From NCBI GenBank assembly GCA_031281855.1, contig JAITEW010000146.1:1-15096 (forward strand): DNA of 15,096 nucleotides. The letters are read 5' to 3'. The notes below the pieces were generated by a model. That model searched no databases, was not told the origin of the DNA, and worked only from the letters and a program-made list of their open reading frames with translations. This DNA comes from Treponema sp. Its GTDB lineage: Bacteria > Spirochaetota > Spirochaetia > Treponematales > Breznakiellaceae. Both the position numbers and the translations under genes were made by a program. Positions within the stretch are counted from its first letter, which is position 1; each line of letters begins with the position of its first letter. Positions 13,151 through 15,096 of the stretch are shown piece after piece.

Positions 13151-14830
13151 ATGAACACTATATGGAAAAAAAGTTTTGCCGCCGTTACTACCGCTGTCAT
13201 TGTCATATCGGTTTATTTTGCCGCAGGGGTGCTTCTTTTCGCCAACGCCCTGTACAACGAGATCAACACCCGGAACATGGAAGACACTGTCCGTACGCTT
13301 GGCGGACTTGCGGAAGGTTCCCTTTTTGATGAAGGCCGGGAAGCTGATGCGGCGGAATGGGTTTTCCGGTTCGACGGCTCCGGCCCTTACCGCGTTACCC
13401 TTATACGCCGGAACGGGACAGTCATTGCCGATACTTACCAGAAAAGCGCCGTAATGGAAAACCACCTCGACAGGCCTGAATTCCAGGCCGCCCTTTCAGG
13501 AAACCTGGGAAAGGCCCACCGCCAGTCGGCGACACTGGGGCAGGAGTACATCTACTCCGCTCTGGGCATACCCGGCGCGGACGGAGAAACCGCAGGGGTG
13601 CTCCGGTTGTCCCGGATTGTCCCCAGCTTTTCCGGACGGCTTTTGAATTCGGCGCTGCCTTTCATTTTCTGCGGTTTCATTCTTATCCTGGGCTGCTGCG
13701 TTGAGCTCTACCGGTTTTCCCGTTCCCTTTCGCGTTCAATAGAAAAAAAACTGGATGATGAGCTTCTCGCAAAAACCGGCGAACTCCTTTTAAGGACAGA
13801 AGAAGCCGAAACCGAAAGCAGCCTGCGGGAAGCGATATTAAACAGCATGACCGAAGGGGTTATCGCCCTGGACAGGGATCTCAGGGTGATCCTTGTAAAT
13901 CCCAGGGTCTGTTTCTTTTTCGGATCCGAAGGCGGAAAGGGGATGACCCTCCTCGAATTCAGCGGCTCCACTGAACTGGAAGAAACCGCCCGCCGTGTTC
14001 TTGAAGAGCGGAAAAGTGTTGAACTGCTTTTGAAACGCCATGCCCGGGGATCCGAACAGCGGTTCAGGGTCTTCGCCGCGCTTCTGGGCGCAGGGGGGGG
14101 AGGGGTAGTCATGGTCCTTGACGATATCTCAAGGCTGGTCAGGCTGGAACAGGTCCGCAAAGATTTCGCCGCCAATGTTTCCCATGAACTGCGCACCCCT
14201 ATACAGCTCATTAAAGGTTTCGCCGAAAACCTTCTTAATTCCTCCCTGGATGACAAGGATCAGATCCGGCGTTTTACGGAAATTATCGCCAAAAACGCCC
14301 AGAACATGGAAAACCTGACTAACGATCTTTTGATCCTGGTCAGCCTTGAGGATGATAACACCGCCAAGCCTCCTATGGAAATAACCCCTATGGCGCCGTT
14401 AATCACCGAAGCGGCAGGCATGGTGGAGATCGCGGCGAAAAAGAAAAACATCGTTGTTGAAACTTTGTGCCCTCCGTCTTTGCAGGCCAGAGTTCATGGC
14501 TCTTTTATCGTTCAGGCCCTGGTCAACCTTTTGGACAACGGCATCAAATATTCCGAATCCGGTTCCAGCCTGCAGGTCAGGGTCTTTACAGAAAACAACA
14601 GCCTTATAATCGAAGTAAAAGATGAAGGCATCGGCATACCTGCTGAACACATGGAACGAATCTTTGAGCGTTTCTACCGCGTTGATCGCGCCAGAAGCCG
14701 CGAAGCCGGCGGCACCGGCCTGGGCCTTGCCATAGTCCGCCATATCGCGCTGCTTCACGGCGGAACAGTAGAAGCGGAAAGCCACGCCGGTGAAGGCTCG
14801 CTGTTCAGGCTGCATCTGCCGTTGGGCTAA
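13151..14830 (+). CDS. phoR: Phosphate regulon sensor histidine kinase PhoR
   Basis: Membrane sensor kinase of 559 residues, partner of PhoB. Span one is at about 8-32; an extracytoplasmic domain (about 33-163) follows, then span two (about 166-188). This large outer domain resembles Bacillus-type PhoR more than the E. coli form, which has almost none. A coiled region leads to a PAS domain (about 227-330, starting ILNSMTEGVIALD). The dimerisation domain has H345 in SHELRTP, and the ATPase domain has N box LVNLLDNGIKYS, G1 DEGIGIP, F box FERFYRVDRARS and G2 GGTGLGLAIV. The start has GAGGAG upstream, 13 bases after phoB. Unusual features are a G8 tract at 14093-14100 and an A8 tract at 13743-13750. 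Confidence 0.94.
   Translation: MNTIWKKSFAAVTTAVIVISVYFAAGVLLFANALYNEINTRNMEDTVRTLGGLAEGSLFDEGREADAAEWVFRFDGSGPYRVTLIRRNGTVIADTYQKSAVMENHLDRPEFQAALSGNLGKAHRQSATLGQEYIYSALGIPGADGETAGVLRLSRIVPSFSGRLLNSALPFIFCGFILILGCCVELYRFSRSLSRSIEKKLDDELLAKTGELLLRTEEAETESSLREAILNSMTEGVIALDRDLRVILVNPRVCFFFGSEGGKGMTLLEFSGSTELEETARRVLEERKSVELLLKRHARGSEQRFRVFAALLGAGGGGVVMVLDDISRLVRLEQVRKDFAANVSHELRTPIQLIKGFAENLLNSSLDDKDQIRRFTEIIAKNAQNMENLTNDLLILVSLEDDNTAKPPMEITPMAPLITEAAGMVEIAAKKKNIVVETLCPPSLQARVHGSFIVQALVNLLDNGIKYSESGSSLQVRVFTENNSLIIEVKDEGIGIPAEHMERIFERFYRVDRARSREAGGTGLGLAIVRHIALLHGGTVEAESHAGEGSLFRLHLPLG
14093..14100 (+). repeat. G8 homopolymer inside phoR
   Basis: Eight consecutive G followed by AGGGG encode the run of four glycines between the PAS and kinase domains of PhoR. 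The reading frame is intact in this sequence. Gain or loss of one G would shift the frame before H345 and remove the kinase core. Confidence 0.9.
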
Positions 14831-14928
14831 TCGCGGGTCAAACTTATGTGAAATTCGGTGACTGACACCCAGTGAAATGAGTCGTCTCGACGAGTCTTAA
14901 AATTTGGTTGTAAATTTAGGAAAAAGGC
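14831..14928. other. Spacer after phoR, AT-richer, no gene
   Basis: I find no coding sequence here and no convincing intrinsic terminator for the pho operon. The best inverted repeat, TGACTG/CAGTGA near 14862-14878, has one mismatch, a five-base loop and no T-tract. Base composition drops sharply in GC relative to the operon. Confidence 0.5.
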
Positions 14929-14958
14929 TTGACAAGATGGTTATATATATGGTAGAAT
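14929..14958 (+). promoter_or_regulatory. Strong sigma70-type promoter for the pterin synthase-like gene
   Basis: A perfect TTGACA (14929-14934) is followed by an 18-base spacer containing alternating TA (14942-14950) and TAGAAT (14953-14958), which matches TATAAT at five of six positions. Transcription would begin near 14965, leaving a leader of about 25 bases with AAGGAG (14978-14983), seven bases before the ATG at 14991. Confidence 0.75.
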
Positions 14959-14990
14959 ATAAAGATACTTCTGTGTGAAGGAGAAAAATT

Positions 14991-15096
14991 ATGAGAAGTT
15001 TCACAACATTGGACTTACAGTATGCCCATAGGTTCTATGGGTTCAAAGGCGAAGCCCAGTATTTGCACGGGCATACGGGGATACTGACAATCGAGG
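14991..15096 (+). CDS. 6-pyruvoyl-tetrahydropterin synthase / QueD-family protein (partial, 5' end)
   Basis: Only the first 35 residues are inside the window. They show the family's zinc-binding histidines: H13 in YAHRFYGF and H27-G-H29 in YLHGHTG. Members convert dihydroneopterin triphosphate to 6-carboxytetrahydropterin (QueD, queuosine pathway) or related pterins. In canonical members a catalytic cysteine lies four residues before the HGH motif (as in CGRLHGH of E. coli QueD); here that position is alanine (AQYLHGH), with E22 one residue earlier. It may therefore belong to a divergent subfamily with a different reaction, such as the PTPS-III type that uses glutamate, but I cannot fix the register or the function from this fragment. 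The start has a strong AAGGAG site and its own promoter. Codons such as TTA and TTG look less GC-biased than upstream genes. Confidence 0.75.
   Translation, partial: MRSFTTLDLQYAHRFYGFKGEAQYLHGHTGILTIE

Noticed and set aside
14885..14902. Palindrome-like TCGTCTCGACGA stretch after phoR as a terminator
   Set aside because: Only four base pairs form around a four-base loop and no adequate T-tract follows.

Overview
The window is about 15.1 kb of fairly GC-rich, tightly packed bacterial DNA. It suggests an anaerobic, fermentative spirochaete, most likely a Treponema-type organism. That assignment is an inference. It rests on an [FeFe]-hydrogenase maturase (HydF), the pst-phoU-phoB-phoR layout, and a PstS whose signal peptide ends FA|GGRQ, which resembles treponemal binding proteins as I remember them. 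I see no rRNA, tRNA, CRISPR array, insertion sequence or phage gene.

Left part (1-2280). On the minus strand, hydF overlaps a downstream aspartate ammonia-lyase gene by 11 bases; the lyase gene runs off the left edge. mnmG (tRNA wobble-uridine modification) diverges from hydF and is followed by an ion/anion transporter of the ArsB/NhaD/SLC13 type (2281-5368).

Middle part (5557-7803). A three-gene minus-strand operon encodes a ZnuC-like ATPase, a ZnuB-like permease and a lipoprotein with a YcgQ/DUF1980-like domain. All three are joined by start/stop overlaps. No solute-binding protein gene is present. The lipoprotein signal peptide contains in frame a copy of a repeat whose better preserved copy is a hairpin at the end of pstC. 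The 5369-5556 gap lies between convergent genes and holds two inverted repeats but no gene.

Right part (7864-14830). This is a complete phosphate-starvation locus, pstS-pstC-pstA-pstB-phoU-phoB-phoR, all on the plus strand. PstS captures phosphate, PstCA forms the channel, PstB powers it, and PhoU passes transporter status to the PhoR kinase, which acts on PhoB. Two matching Pho-box arrays with half-sites in an 11-bp phase lie before pstS and, unexpectedly, inside the operon before pstA. The likeness extends through the leader, which suggests a duplicated promoter. PstC carries an extra periplasmic segment of about 108 residues.

Right edge (14831-15096). After an AT-richer spacer with a near-consensus sigma70 promoter comes the start of a 6-pyruvoyl-tetrahydropterin synthase/QueD-like gene that lacks the usual cysteine before its HGH motif.

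The most interesting items are the duplicated Pho promoter, the PstC insertion, the repeat inside a signal peptide, the metal-transport operon with a coupled lipoprotein and no binding protein, and the hydF-aspA coupling.
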